A DNA stretch of 64,000 nt from the NCBI GenBank assembly GCA_964446835.1, contig CAYUQT010000002.1, positions 62,001-126,000 on the forward strand, given 5' to 3'. Numbering within the stretch: position 1 is the first letter of the stretch; each line of letters begins with the position of its first letter. The stretch is from CAYUQT01 sp964446835. Its GTDB lineage: Bacteria > Planctomycetota > Phycisphaerae > UBA1845 > JAFGLZ01. The position numbers and the translations under genes were made by a program. Of this stretch, positions 1 through 8,796 are shown one piece after another. Under the pieces are notes generated by a model. That model had not been told where the DNA came from, ran no database searches, and saw nothing but the letters and a program-made list of their open reading frames with translations.

Positions 1-129
1 CAGCACTTTTCCCCACACGGCTCTCCCCACACAACACTTACTATAGTCCTGACAGACGGCTGCTACAAGCGGAATTCTCGAAAAAGGAATTTCATGTGGG
101 GAAATCGCTGCTTCAGCCTGATAACTCCG

Positions 130-840
130 TCAAAGATGCGACCGCATGCCCCGTCTCGCCCACCTGTCATGTCGACGCGATGCGGCGAGAAGGAATGGCA
201 GCCCAACCAGAAGCATCGAGCCGGGCTCCGGCAAGTGTTCGATCGACACATTGATGTTATCCAGCCCCCAATTCTCGTCGTTGAACGGCTCAAGCCCGAC
301 CGCTCCGAAGGCAACCGTCAGGGCACCGCCGTCGTGCGGGAAGTCCGCCTCAAAGCGATAGACCGCGTCCAACTCATTGGCGTATCCCAGGCTGCCATGT
401 TCCACCGCCCCCGTCCACCGATCATTCGACCCCAGTCCAAACGGGCCTGGATAGGACTGCCGATGACCCTCCATGTTCGAGAAGGTGGTCACCATCGAGT
501 TCAAACCAGCGGGGGTCTCAACCGTGAAATAGAACAGATCCGGTCCTTGAGTGACCGTGTTCCCATTCCACGACCCGATAACGTAGACGTCAAAGCTCAC
601 CCTGACATGGGTAGCCTTGTCTGGAAGACCCACGGCAAGGGTTACGTTCCCGTTGGAGAATCCATAGGTCGAGTCTTGGCCCAGAAAATGCCTCCCCGAC
701 GGTGTCGTCGCGATGTCGGGAAGCGACCATTCGCTACCGACAGAAGACTCGAAATCGTTGCTGTAGAGGATGACCGAGCCGAACGCCATGGGGCCATTCG
801 AAATCGCTAGACACAGACCGAAAACCTTGAACCCCTTCAT
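130..840 (-). CDS. PEP-CTERM sorting-domain surface protein
   Basis: Secreted 236-residue protein of unknown activity. The N-terminus (MKGFKVFGLCLAIS...) looks like a signal peptide, and the C-terminus carries LPEPGSMLLVGLPFLLAASRR: a PEP motif, a hydrophobic helix and then basic residues, the hallmark of the PEP-CTERM/exosortase system. The middle is a beta-rich region (DNINVSIEHLPEPG) resembling lectin-like jelly-roll domains that usually precede this tail. An unusual basic extension of about 13 residues follows the RR anchor. The ATG at 838-840 has AGGAGG eight bases upstream. No exosortase lies in the window, so it must be encoded elsewhere. It should be exported and then processed at the PEP motif; the ligand is unknown. 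Confidence 0.85.
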   Translation of the reverse strand: MKGFKVFGLCLAISNGPMAFGSVILYSNDFESSVGSEWSLPDIATTPSGRHFLGQDSTYGFSNGNVTLAVGLPDKATHVRVSFDVYVIGSWNGNTVTQGPDLFYFTVETPAGLNSMVTTFSNMEGHRQSYPGPFGLGSNDRWTGAVEHGSLGYANELDAVYRFEADFPHDGGALTVAFGAVGLEPFNDENWGLDNINVSIEHLPEPGSMLLVGLPFLLAASRRHDRWARRGMRSHL

Positions 841-1257
841 ACTGGAGTCCTCCTGTTGATGACAACACTATGTCCTGGCTAGAAAGCCCTTCAGCACCGT
901 TCTCTGACCGCACGTACGGCGTCTTTATTGGGCCATAAATGGATAGGCCAGGAAACCCGCACAATTCAATGACCAAACGGAATTGACCCACAACTATGGA
1001 AGTGTATTCACCAGAATATAGTATCATAATGCCAACACGATCTAGTGACAACAATTCTTAGGATCGGCATGTTTGGACGTGTGCTCGGCGCCTTCGCAAG
1101 CCCCATGGGGTCCCATAACATACACTCAGAGGGAGCCTGCCCAATCGATGACTTCTCGACTCGTGAAGGAAACGCCTGTGTGTTGTGAGAGGATGACCGC
1201 GGCTGAGCCCAACGTCCTGCCGATCAGGACCACTGAGGGGGCCCCTGTTTCAGAAGG
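841..1257. other. intergenic region between PEP-CTERM gene and symporter gene
   Basis: About 417 bases without a convincing gene. It contains the likely PEP-CTERM promoter (1023-1051) and its leader. The symporter-proximal part (1052-1257) shows only a GC-rich palindrome around 1235-1245 (GGGGGCCCC) and no U-tract terminator. Confidence 0.5.
1023..1051 (-). promoter_or_regulatory. sigma-70-like promoter for the PEP-CTERM gene
   Basis: On the minus strand TTGTCA (complement of 1046-1051), a 17-base spacer and TATGAT (complement of 1023-1028) form a near-consensus promoter. It points at the PEP-CTERM gene and would leave a leader of about 175 bases, long enough for post-transcriptional control, although no riboswitch fold was recognised. 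Confidence 0.45.
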
Positions 1258-2967
1258 TCAACCGAAGTAGACGTAGATCCCTGCAAACCCTAGTGCCAGG
1301 AGCAACCACCAGTAGCCCAGATTCGCATACCAGCGCTGGCTCTCACCGCTCGGCAGCCCAAGCATCGACCGATCCCACATGTTCGGCACCGGGCGATAGG
1401 CTCGAACCGCAAAACCGGCGATACTCATGAGCACAACCGCCAGGACTCCCACGGCCACCAACGTGGGCCGCACGGCCGACAGCACCATGATGGCAGCCGA
1501 CGGAACGGACGCCATTGCAGCGCCCACCCCCCAGCTCCGATTGTCCGTGAAACAGATGAGCAGGACCACGGACACCAGCATGATTCCACCAGCAAACACC
1601 AGAGAGTTCTCGATATTCGAGGGTAGGAAGTGGGTTCCCGAGTCGGCCAGGAACGCCTTGGCGAATGTCAGCGGCACGGTCAGGATCGACAGCCAGAGAC
1701 AGACAACCGCCCCGCGTTGCGTCGCCCCCTTCCACAACGCCCCGCCGAGAAAGACCACCACTGCCGGAGCGGCCATGGGCGCCCAGATGTCCTGGCAGTA
1801 TCTGAACAGGTTCTGCCACTTCATCACTGCGGGAGCAAACAGAGCACCGATGAGCAGCGCCAGCCCCCCGGCCCACTGCCCGAAACGCACGAGCTTCGTC
1901 TCGGACCAGTCCCTACCCTTCCATCGCTGACAGATGTCGAGTGTCACCATGGTGGCCGTCGAATTCACCAGGCCTGAAACGGTGGACATGATCGCTCCGA
2001 GCACGGCCGCCACCACCAACCCCCTCAGGCCGGGTGGAACCACCGCCGCCACGACCCGGGTATAGGCCTCGTCAGGGTTCTGGAGACCGGGGTTCATCAC
2101 GGCATAGATCATGCCTGGGAAACACGTGGCAAGCGGCAGGATGAGCTGAAGCCCCGAGGCCAGCAGGACTCCCATCTTGGCGTCCCATTCGCTCCGGGCA
2201 CCGAGGCATCGCTGGTTGATGAACTGATCGGTCGCGTAGTACCACACGTTGGTGGACAGGGCCAGGATCACGAGGGCCGTCCAGGGCACCTCATGATTGG
2301 TCGACGTGATGAGGAGATGGGCCCGATCGCCCGCACCCACCACGGCCGCGAAGTCCCATCCGATATGCGCCATCCCCGAGAAGAAGACATAGATGCCACC
2401 ACCCAGCAGCAGGACGCACTGAAACACGTCCGTCCACGCCACGGAGGCGAGTCCGCCATAGATCGTGTACGCCCCCGTGAGGGCTGCCAAGACCCACACG
2501 GCAACGACCCGGTTGACCCCCCACATGCTCTCGATCGCGAAGCCGCCGGTGTAGAAGACCAGAGCGAAGTTCGCGAAGACGTAGCTGGCAATGATCAGAC
2601 AGGCGTAGAGCGTCCGTGCGGTCGGTCCGTAGCGACGTTCGAGATACTCCGGCATGGTGGTGATGCGGTTCCGCACATACAGCGGGACGAAGATCCACAG
2701 CAGAATCGATAGCGCCGGAAAGACCAGCCACTCCCAGTTTACGACCGGCATGCCCAGTTTATAGGCATAACCCACTTCACCCACGAACTGCTCGGAGCTG
2801 ATCCCAGAGGCAATGATCGAGAATCCGATCGCGTACCAGGGGAGCCGATTACCCGCCCGAAAGTAATCGCCCAGCGTCGCCCTCTCGCGCCGAGCGGCGA
2901 CGAAGCCGATCACCATCACGATCACCATATACAACAGGAAGAAGATCAGATCATATGTGCCGAACAC
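1258..2967 (-). CDS. sodium:solute symporter (SSS family)
   Basis: Inner-membrane Na+-coupled uptake carrier, probably for a sugar or similar solute. The 569-residue protein has about 13-14 hydrophobic segments and family signatures: SSEQFVGEVGYAYKLGM near residues 57-73 and SGLVNSTATMVTLDIC in the segment that in SGLT/vSGLT supplies the Na+-site serine/threonine residues. Length is typical of the SGLT-like branch. The start is GTG (2965-2967), with AGGAG seven bases upstream. The gene is divergent from the PDZ lipoprotein gene. The substrate cannot be read from the sequence; the many carbohydrate genes in the window make a sugar the first guess. Confidence 0.9.
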   Translation of the reverse strand: MFGTYDLIFFLLYMVIVMVIGFVAARRERATLGDYFRAGNRLPWYAIGFSIIASGISSEQFVGEVGYAYKLGMPVVNWEWLVFPALSILLWIFVPLYVRNRITTMPEYLERRYGPTARTLYACLIIASYVFANFALVFYTGGFAIESMWGVNRVVAVWVLAALTGAYTIYGGLASVAWTDVFQCVLLLGGGIYVFFSGMAHIGWDFAAVVGAGDRAHLLITSTNHEVPWTALVILALSTNVWYYATDQFINQRCLGARSEWDAKMGVLLASGLQLILPLATCFPGMIYAVMNPGLQNPDEAYTRVVAAVVPPGLRGLVVAAVLGAIMSTVSGLVNSTATMVTLDICQRWKGRDWSETKLVRFGQWAGGLALLIGALFAPAVMKWQNLFRYCQDIWAPMAAPAVVVFLGGALWKGATQRGAVVCLWLSILTVPLTFAKAFLADSGTHFLPSNIENSLVFAGGIMLVSVVLLICFTDNRSWGVGAAMASVPSAAIMVLSAVRPTLVAVGVLAVVLMSIAGFAVRAYRPVPNMWDRSMLGLPSGESQRWYANLGYWWLLLALGFAGIYVYFG

Positions 2968-3185
2968 GGTAGGTCTCCTGTTGGAGGGGGTATCATAAGG
3001 GCCACCCCAAGGAGCCGTCCATCAGAATGTCGCCTTCTCTACCCTGCAACGCATCCCCGCGACTGTTCCAGCCGGCACGCTTGCACCCGGGTGTCCGAAG
3101 GGAATGCCGGCAAGTGACCCATGGTGATCGCAGCGCCCCCCCAGCGGCGTCTCGGAAACAAGCCGTCTCCTTGGATCGCCTCGCC

Positions 3186-3191
3186 TATAAT
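3186..3191 (+). promoter_or_regulatory. candidate -10 element (TATAAT) for the PDZ lipoprotein gene
   Basis: A perfect TATAAT lies 34 bases before the ATG at 3225. No good -35 hexamer sits at the usual distance, so it may depend on an activator or be chance. Confidence 0.35.
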
Positions 3192-3224
3192 TGTAGAATC
3201 AGGCTCATCAGGAGGATTCCATTG

Positions 3225-4469
3225 ATGCGACGCACCTGTACGTTGACTCTTCTGGCCGTAGCACCGTCTCTTACCGTTCTCATCACCGGTTGCTGGTTGT
3301 TTCCACAGTCGGCCTACATCGGCGTCAAGGTCGATGAATCGACCGCGACCAACCGGAGTTCCGTGCTCATCACCCAGGTCGACGCCAACACACTCGCCTC
3401 TGCAGCCGACCTGCAGCCCAACGATGTCATTGTCAGTTTCAATCGCAAGAGTGTGAGCAATATGGTCGGGCTGCAGCAGGCGTTTGCCGAAATCGCCATC
3501 GGTCAGACGTTCCCCCTCAAGGTCTTTCGCCCCAGCGCCAAGAACATCATCGCGGTGAGCATCACGCTGAACGCAGATGCCAATGATATTCCGACATCAC
3601 TCGGAGTTCATGTGCGCGATTCGACCACCCCGGCGGGATCGCTGATCGTATCCGTCGACTACGGCTCGGTGGCCGAGACGGCGGGTCTCCTGGCCGGCGA
3701 CGTGATCACGAAATTCAACGGTACGGTAGCGGCCAATGTGGCACAACTGCGCAAGGCCATGGCCAGCGTCACAGAGAACAGCACTGTGATCGTTAATTTC
3801 CGTCGGGGGGCCGCCGCGTCGGATGATGCCGCCAGCGTCACAATCAAGTACTCGGTGATCAGCCGCATCCCCCTCCTGGGCATCGCCGGGCAAGACCTTT
3901 CGGCCGAGCTGGCAGATAAGATGGGATACCCCGCCCTCGGTGGGGCCAAGATCGCCTCTTCGGTGATCGACGGACCGGCGTTCACAGGCGACCTGATGCC
4001 CCTGGACGTCATCTTCCTCTACGGTGACTACAAGATTCAGAAGGCATCCCACCTGACCGCAGCCGTTCGTGCCATGGGTCCGTGGAACCCTGTAACCGTC
4101 GGCTATGCCCGTGGGGGCGACGTCCTGACGACCACCGTTCAGCCCAGCCTTTTCGCTCCGCAGGGCGACAGCACGCTGAATGTTGGACTGTCCCTGGAGG
4201 AGGTCGACAATATTGGCGGAACGGGCGTTCAGATCGTGGGTCTTGTGAGCGGATCGGCTGCAACCGAGGCCCAACTCCTGTTGGATGACATCATCACCTA
4301 CGTTCAGGGAAACCAGATCTTCCTCGTCCAGGATTTCTATAGACAACTCGATGCGGCGTACAAGATCCGGCCGGTCATCTACTTCGCCACGCTGACCACG
4401 TTGCGTGATGGGGTGACCGTCACGCGGCTGCTTCGGATTCGCGCGAGCACGACAGACCCGAACAGTTGA
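3225..4469 (+). CDS. lipoprotein with four tandem PDZ domains
   Basis: A 414-residue envelope protein with a lipoprotein signal (LITGC, lipidated Cys23) followed by what read as four successive PDZ-like units beginning near YIGVKV, SLGVHV, LLGIAG and NVGLSL. Each has the carboxylate-loop-like glycine motif and a following ...AGLLAGDVIT or ...ADLQPNDVIV turn, as in HtrA and site-2 protease PDZ domains. There is no protease domain, so it is likely a peptide-binding scaffold or adaptor. The start was set at the ATG with AGGAGG nine bases upstream; a longer in-frame reading from 3027 has no signal peptide. The next gene encodes a lipoprotein metalloprotease, which may be a partner (inference). 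Confidence 0.8.
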   Translation: MRRTCTLTLLAVAPSLTVLITGCWLFPQSAYIGVKVDESTATNRSSVLITQVDANTLASAADLQPNDVIVSFNRKSVSNMVGLQQAFAEIAIGQTFPLKVFRPSAKNIIAVSITLNADANDIPTSLGVHVRDSTTPAGSLIVSVDYGSVAETAGLLAGDVITKFNGTVAANVAQLRKAMASVTENSTVIVNFRRGAAASDDAASVTIKYSVISRIPLLGIAGQDLSAELADKMGYPALGGAKIASSVIDGPAFTGDLMPLDVIFLYGDYKIQKASHLTAAVRAMGPWNPVTVGYARGGDVLTTTVQPSLFAPQGDSTLNVGLSLEEVDNIGGTGVQIVGLVSGSAATEAQLLLDDIITYVQGNQIFLVQDFYRQLDAAYKIRPVIYFATLTTLRDGVTVTRLLRIRASTTDPNS

Positions 4470-4656
4470 GCCTCGGTGGCCGCTGTCTTCGTGAAAGATC
4501 GACAACCGAAATGCGCTTCAGAAGGCCCTCTGAAGCGATGACGCCCTCACCAGGCATTTGACTTTTGGACTCGACTGGTCAAGAATACCGGTGGGGCGAA
4601 GGTCTGGCGCTGGACGTTGTATGTAGACACACCGGGCGCAACTTCTTGGTGCGGGA

Positions 4657-5766
4657 ATGGCACGATTTATCGCGTGGCGGGCGACTGCAGCCATACTCTT
4701 TCCCCTTCTACTCAGCGGATGCCTACCGGTCGTCATCAACGACACATCGGACACGCAGGAGGTGGAGTCCAACGACGATATCGCCCAAGCCCAATCCCTG
4801 GCGACGGTCGATACCGGACAGGCCAAGATCACCGGTCGGATCGCCAGTATCTCCGACGTGGACGTTTTTGACTTGGGCAGTGTCAAAGCCGGCGACCGGG
4901 TCGTGGTACGGGCCCGGGCCACCGGAACCGCTTCGCTGGACCCTGTCGTTGCCCTTCTGGATAGCAGCGAGGAAATGGTCAATTACAACGACGACGAGGA
5001 CTACGGCAACAACAACTTCAACAGCTATGTCGACCACACGGTCCGCCGCGCCAGCACGCACCTGTACGTGGCGATCACCAACAGCGCGTACCAGCCCAGC
5101 ACCGGCAGCTATCAGTTGACCGTCCAGATGACGCACGGCAACACTATCCCGACACCCCCTTCGACACCGCAGGCCGTGTTGCTGGATTTCAACGGTGCTA
5201 CCATTACGATTCCGGGAGATCAGACGTACAAGATTCCCGCCTTCGATGCGAGCAAGATAAGCACCTCTCTGGATGGCAAGGAAGACACGCTCATTCAGGA
5301 GATCAAACAGGAGGTCGAGGAGCACTACGAAGGCTACAACATCGAGTTCTACACCACGGAGGACGCCCAACTTCCCGCTGCAGGTACGTACAGTACCGTG
5401 GCCTTCGGGCTGAGCAACACCATGGCATTCGGAATAGCCCAGGAGGTCGATCACTACAATCAGAACCCCGATGATCAGGCCATCGTGTTCACAGACAATT
5501 GGACCCGTCCATTTTCCAAGGGCTACAACCTGTCCGAGAACCAGATCGTAACGAGCATCGGGAATGTGGCCGCCCATGAACTGGCGCATCTGCTGGGCCT
5601 GGAACACACCGCCGACGTCAAGGACCTGATGGACGCCACGGGCACCGCCGACACCATCCTGGTGCCCCAGATCTTCAAAGTGGCCCCGCTGGAAAGCGAT
5701 GTTTTTCCGTTCGGCACTCAGGACGAGCCGCAGCTCCTGCTCGACACGCTGGGCACGGCCAAGTGA
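4657..5766 (+). CDS. metzincin-like zinc metalloprotease lipoprotein with PPC domain
   Basis: A 369-residue lipoprotein (LLLSGC, Cys22). Residues about 30-165 resemble a bacterial pre-peptidase C-terminal (PPC) domain (QEVESNDDIAQAQSL...DVDVFDLG...). The catalytic part carries the extended zinc motif HELAHLLGLEHTAD at residues 307-320 (His307, Glu308, His311, His317), and M325 in DLMDATG is a plausible Met-turn; together these define a metzincin. Here PPC precedes the catalytic domain, whereas it more often follows it. The ribosome binding site before the ATG is weak. It follows the PDZ lipoprotein by 187 bases on the same strand. Substrate unknown. Confidence 0.8.
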   Translation: MARFIAWRATAAILFPLLLSGCLPVVINDTSDTQEVESNDDIAQAQSLATVDTGQAKITGRIASISDVDVFDLGSVKAGDRVVVRARATGTASLDPVVALLDSSEEMVNYNDDEDYGNNNFNSYVDHTVRRASTHLYVAITNSAYQPSTGSYQLTVQMTHGNTIPTPPSTPQAVLLDFNGATITIPGDQTYKIPAFDASKISTSLDGKEDTLIQEIKQEVEEHYEGYNIEFYTTEDAQLPAAGTYSTVAFGLSNTMAFGIAQEVDHYNQNPDDQAIVFTDNWTRPFSKGYNLSENQIVTSIGNVAAHELAHLLGLEHTADVKDLMDATGTADTILVPQIFKVAPLESDVFPFGTQDEPQLLLDTLGTAK

Positions 5767-5951
5767 CCGCCGAGATCATGGCCGCCGTCGGTCATCCGAG
5801 AGGGGCGATCATCTCGCTTCGAATAGGGCTGTGGGGTCGTCGGTGAAGACTCGAATTCTGACTTACCTCTACCAGACCCCTATTGGCTTTCCAGTTGCTC
5901 TGTGATACACCTCTAGCCGACTCTTTAGGGAAGAAGGGAGATTGCACAAAG

Positions 5952-6965
5952 ATGGTACGTCATGGTTTCGTCTCTTTCGGCACGGTTGCGATGGTGTGTT
6001 TCATTTCTGCCGCGGGGACCTGTTCGTCCCATGCCCAGACGAAGTACCCTCGAACCGACAAGGCGATTGGATATAAGGTCGACCCGAACTGGCCCGCTCA
6101 GAGCCCCGGCATCGAATGGGCAGCGGTACCCGGCGCTATCGTGGACGACCAGGACCGTGTCTGGGTCTTCACCCGCGGTACACCGCCGGTTCTGGTCTAC
6201 GACTTGCAGGGGCGACTCCTTCGCTCGTGGGGCAAGGACATCGTCGGCAAGGCCCACTACATGCGTTTCGACCCCGAGGGCAACGTCTGGACGACGGACC
6301 TCGGGCGACATCTCGTCCGCAAGTGTACACCCGACGGCAAGGTGCTGATGACCCTCGGCACAGATGGCGTGACCGGTGACGACGAGAAGCACTTCAACCT
6401 ACCGACCGATGTGGTCATCGCCCCCAACGGCCACATCTTCGTCACCGACGGATACGGTAACAACCGCATCGTCCACTTTGATCCGAGCGGCAGGTTCGTC
6501 AAGGCATGGGGCAAACTAGGTACGAAGCCCGGCGAGTTCAGCCTGCCGCACTCCATCGCCATGGACTCCAGACAGCGTCTCTATGTAGCCGATCGCAACA
6601 ATGCACGAATCCAGGTATTTGACACAGATGGCAAGTTCATCGCCGAGTGGCGAAACATCCTCGTGCCTTGGGGGCTGCACATCACCAAGAACGACGAAAT
6701 CTGGGCTTGCGGTTCGTCGCCCATGCGCTGGCCCGATGGGGCTGCGCCCTTCGGCTATCCGCCCAAAGACCAGCTTGTCATGAGATTCGACACAGAGGGA
6801 AAGGTCCAGCAGCTCTGGACGATGCCCAAATGCGCCGACGGCGCCCCCATGCCGGGCGAGTGCAATTGGCTTCACGGAATCGGCATCGATTCCAAAGGCA
6901 ACCTGTATCTGAGCGACATCAAGGGGATGCGTATCCAGAAGTTCCTCCGGCTGGAAGCGGAATAG
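5952..6965 (+). CDS. secreted NHL-repeat beta-propeller protein
   Basis: A 337-residue protein with a signal peptide (about residues 1-28, ending near SSHAQ) and repeated NHL-type blades such as LPTDVVIAPNGHIFVTDGYG, LPHSIAMDSRQRLYVADRNN and LHGIGIDSKGNLYLSD. The layout resembles the six-bladed propellers of peptidyl-alpha-hydroxyglycine alpha-amidating lyase-like proteins, but no catalytic assignment is safe. The ATG at 5952 was preferred to an upstream frame start because a purine-rich GAAGGGAG lies 11 bases before it and the signal peptide begins there. It converges with the next, minus-strand propeller gene, whose stop is only 7 bases away. Confidence 0.8.
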   Translation: MVRHGFVSFGTVAMVCFISAAGTCSSHAQTKYPRTDKAIGYKVDPNWPAQSPGIEWAAVPGAIVDDQDRVWVFTRGTPPVLVYDLQGRLLRSWGKDIVGKAHYMRFDPEGNVWTTDLGRHLVRKCTPDGKVLMTLGTDGVTGDDEKHFNLPTDVVIAPNGHIFVTDGYGNNRIVHFDPSGRFVKAWGKLGTKPGEFSLPHSIAMDSRQRLYVADRNNARIQVFDTDGKFIAEWRNILVPWGLHITKNDEIWACGSSPMRWPDGAAPFGYPPKDQLVMRFDTEGKVQQLWTMPKCADGAPMPGECNWLHGIGIDSKGNLYLSDIKGMRIQKFLRLEAE

Positions 6966-6972
6966 GATCGCA

Positions 6973-8310
6973 TCAGTTTCTGTAACGAACGATCGCGCAC
7001 AGAGCCCCCACCAGAAGACCGGCGCACAGTACGGGCAATGCGGGTGTGCCGCATTGTTGCCAGGGCATGTCGGGGCCCAGTCGCCACAGGATGTGAGCCG
7101 GGTCGATGCCTCCCGGCACCGAGAATACCGCCGTACACACCTTGTTGGCATCCATGACGAATTCCAGCGGATTGTTCAGCATATTGGGGGTGGGCACATC
7201 CCCTACCCACGCCATGAAGACGTGTCCGGCAGTGGGATCGGCAGTGACAGTCACCGCGGTCTTTGCCGCGTAGGCCGCCTTCGGTGCATCGATCTTGACA
7301 GACCCCCAGTTCCTGTCGAGCGGCTCCGCCGTCAATGTGTAGGTTACCCGAGGATAGTGAAGGATCGTCCCACTCAGCCCAACGGCGAAGAAGTCCGTGG
7401 GGCCACTGCCCCATATCGACTGAAGGTCCGCCGTCGTCCCCGTAACCAGCGGCACCCAATGTGACTGATCATATCGAAAGGCTGTTCCATCAAAGCCGGC
7501 CACCAGGACATCCTTATACCCCCCAGCCCAGACGCTGGTCAGGGTCTTGGTTGTCCCCGTGGGAATGCTGACCAGCGAAGCCCCGTCGAATTGGAACATG
7601 GTTCCGTAGGCCCCCACAACGTACACCGTGGCCGATCCGATCCCATGGACCCCCTGGAGATGCTGGAGAGTTCCGCTGGGAATCACGAACCACTGAGATC
7701 CGTCGAAACGGAGAATTGTCCCGCCATTGCCCACCATGTAGATGGCACCGGCCCCCCCGCACCAGACGCCGTTCAGACGAAGCTGGGTCGGTGTTGGCAG
7801 AACCGACCAGGCCGTCCCATCGTAATGAACGACCGCTCCTCGATCTCCTGCAGCGTACACATCGTTCGGACCGTTACCGGATATGGCCCGCAGGATTTCA
7901 CCGGTTCCAGTGGACATGGCCGACCAACGGGTGCCGTCATAATGGCGGACAAGCCCTTCGGCACCCGCTGCGAAAACGTCATTGGATCCACTGCCCCACA
8001 GGGCGTACACCGCCTCGGTCCCGATCGACGGCATCGCCTTCCAGGAAGTGCCATCGTACTTGAGAATCGTGCCGCCGTTGCCGCCGACGAACACGCAGTT
8101 GGGTTCGCTACCCCAGACCGCTCTCAGGGCCGTTGTTGTTCCGACAATCTGATTGACCCAATCCAGGTCGTTGGCATCCGCAGCCACGGCGAGCGTGCCC
8201 CATGGACCAATCGCCCCGCCGACCATTCCCCAGATTCCTGCTGCAACCGCGAGGCTTCGACGTCGGAGAACAGCAGACCTCCGCCACTTCACGCGCCGTG
8301 CCTTGAGCAT
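6973..8310 (-). CDS. secreted beta-propeller protein with Bacterial-repeat domain and C-terminal membrane tail
   Basis: A 445-residue exported protein. After a long basic and hydrophobic signal region it has about seven repeats built on a V-W-G-S-G...V-F-A-A-G-x-x-G-x-x-x-H/R-Y-D-G-T pattern, typical of secreted bacterial propellers. A domain like the divergent InlB B-repeat follows (YTLTAEPLDRNWGSV...AGHVFMAWVGD). The tail is a cysteine, a hydrophobic helix and basic RYRN, resembling a sorting or anchor signal but without a PEP motif. The start is the ATG with AGGAGG nine bases upstream; a reading 12 codons longer lacks this site. Function unknown; probably displayed at the cell surface. Confidence 0.75.
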   Translation of the reverse strand: MLKARRVKWRRSAVLRRRSLAVAAGIWGMVGGAIGPWGTLAVAADANDLDWVNQIVGTTTALRAVWGSEPNCVFVGGNGGTILKYDGTSWKAMPSIGTEAVYALWGSGSNDVFAAGAEGLVRHYDGTRWSAMSTGTGEILRAISGNGPNDVYAAGDRGAVVHYDGTAWSVLPTPTQLRLNGVWCGGAGAIYMVGNGGTILRFDGSQWFVIPSGTLQHLQGVHGIGSATVYVVGAYGTMFQFDGASLVSIPTGTTKTLTSVWAGGYKDVLVAGFDGTAFRYDQSHWVPLVTGTTADLQSIWGSGPTDFFAVGLSGTILHYPRVTYTLTAEPLDRNWGSVKIDAPKAAYAAKTAVTVTADPTAGHVFMAWVGDVPTPNMLNNPLEFVMDANKVCTAVFSVPGGIDPAHILWRLGPDMPWQQCGTPALPVLCAGLLVGALCAIVRYRN

Positions 8311-8740
8311 AGCCCAATGCCTCCTGTCGGAAGGCAAACGACCCATCCCCTGACGAGGGCTACAGACTTCGGATTGAATGCCCTACGATCATATGCATAC
8401 TTAGGCTTCTGTATCCCAATTCACTCGGGGCACGCTGGCCTTTGGCCATCGGACCCATAGTGATCGAGATTCCAGAGGTCCTGACGCGTAGAATCTAGTG
8501 AACTCTTTATTGTGTGTCAACTACCGACTCATCGTTGATGATCATCAAGTTAACAGAACCAAGGCCGTGAATCCGAGAAACGCGATACATCCCGAAGCCC
8601 GCTAACCTTTACGCTGACATTCCACCATCCAGGATTACAGAGGCCAGCTCGATCGCGACGGCCCCTCTCAGCCTCCCTTCAAAATGCATCAGCACACTCG
8701 GAGACGATCTTCCTATCAGTAAAAAAAGCTCGATTCATGC
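8311..8740. other. intergenic region between divergent propeller gene and rex operon
   Basis: About 430 AT-richer bases with no convincing gene. It should hold the promoter of the minus-strand propeller gene and upstream control sites of the rex-hyd operon. Short dyads are visible (for example TTGATGATCATCAA near 8533-8546, a perfect 14-base palindrome), which could bind a regulator. Confidence 0.45.
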
Positions 8741-8768
8741 TTGACGCAACCCAAGACGAATGTATACT
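8741..8768 (+). promoter_or_regulatory. sigma-70-like promoter of the rex-hydCBA operon
   Basis: TTGACG (8741-8746), a 16-base spacer and TATACT (8763-8768) make the strongest promoter-like sequence seen on the plus strand here. Transcription would start near 8775, about 20 bases before the most upstream rex start codon. Confidence 0.65.
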
Positions 8769-8777
8769 TTCATCAGT

Positions 8778-8796
8778 AACTTTTTATCGATAAGTT
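8778..8796. promoter_or_regulatory. candidate operator palindrome at the rex-hyd transcription start
   Basis: AACTTTTTATCGATAAGTT is an imperfect 19-base dyad with a perfect 10-base core (TTATCGATAA, 8784-8793). It lies immediately after the -10 box, at the predicted transcription start, an ideal position for repression. Rex autoregulation is the obvious idea, but the sequence does not match the familiar TTGTGA...TCACAA Rex consensus, so the binding factor is uncertain. Confidence 0.45.

Noticed and set aside
8528..8560. Possible Rex box in the region before the rex promoter (TTGTG and TTAACA half-sites).
   Set aside because: The half-sites are not correctly spaced or symmetric, so I could not support a Rex consensus site there.
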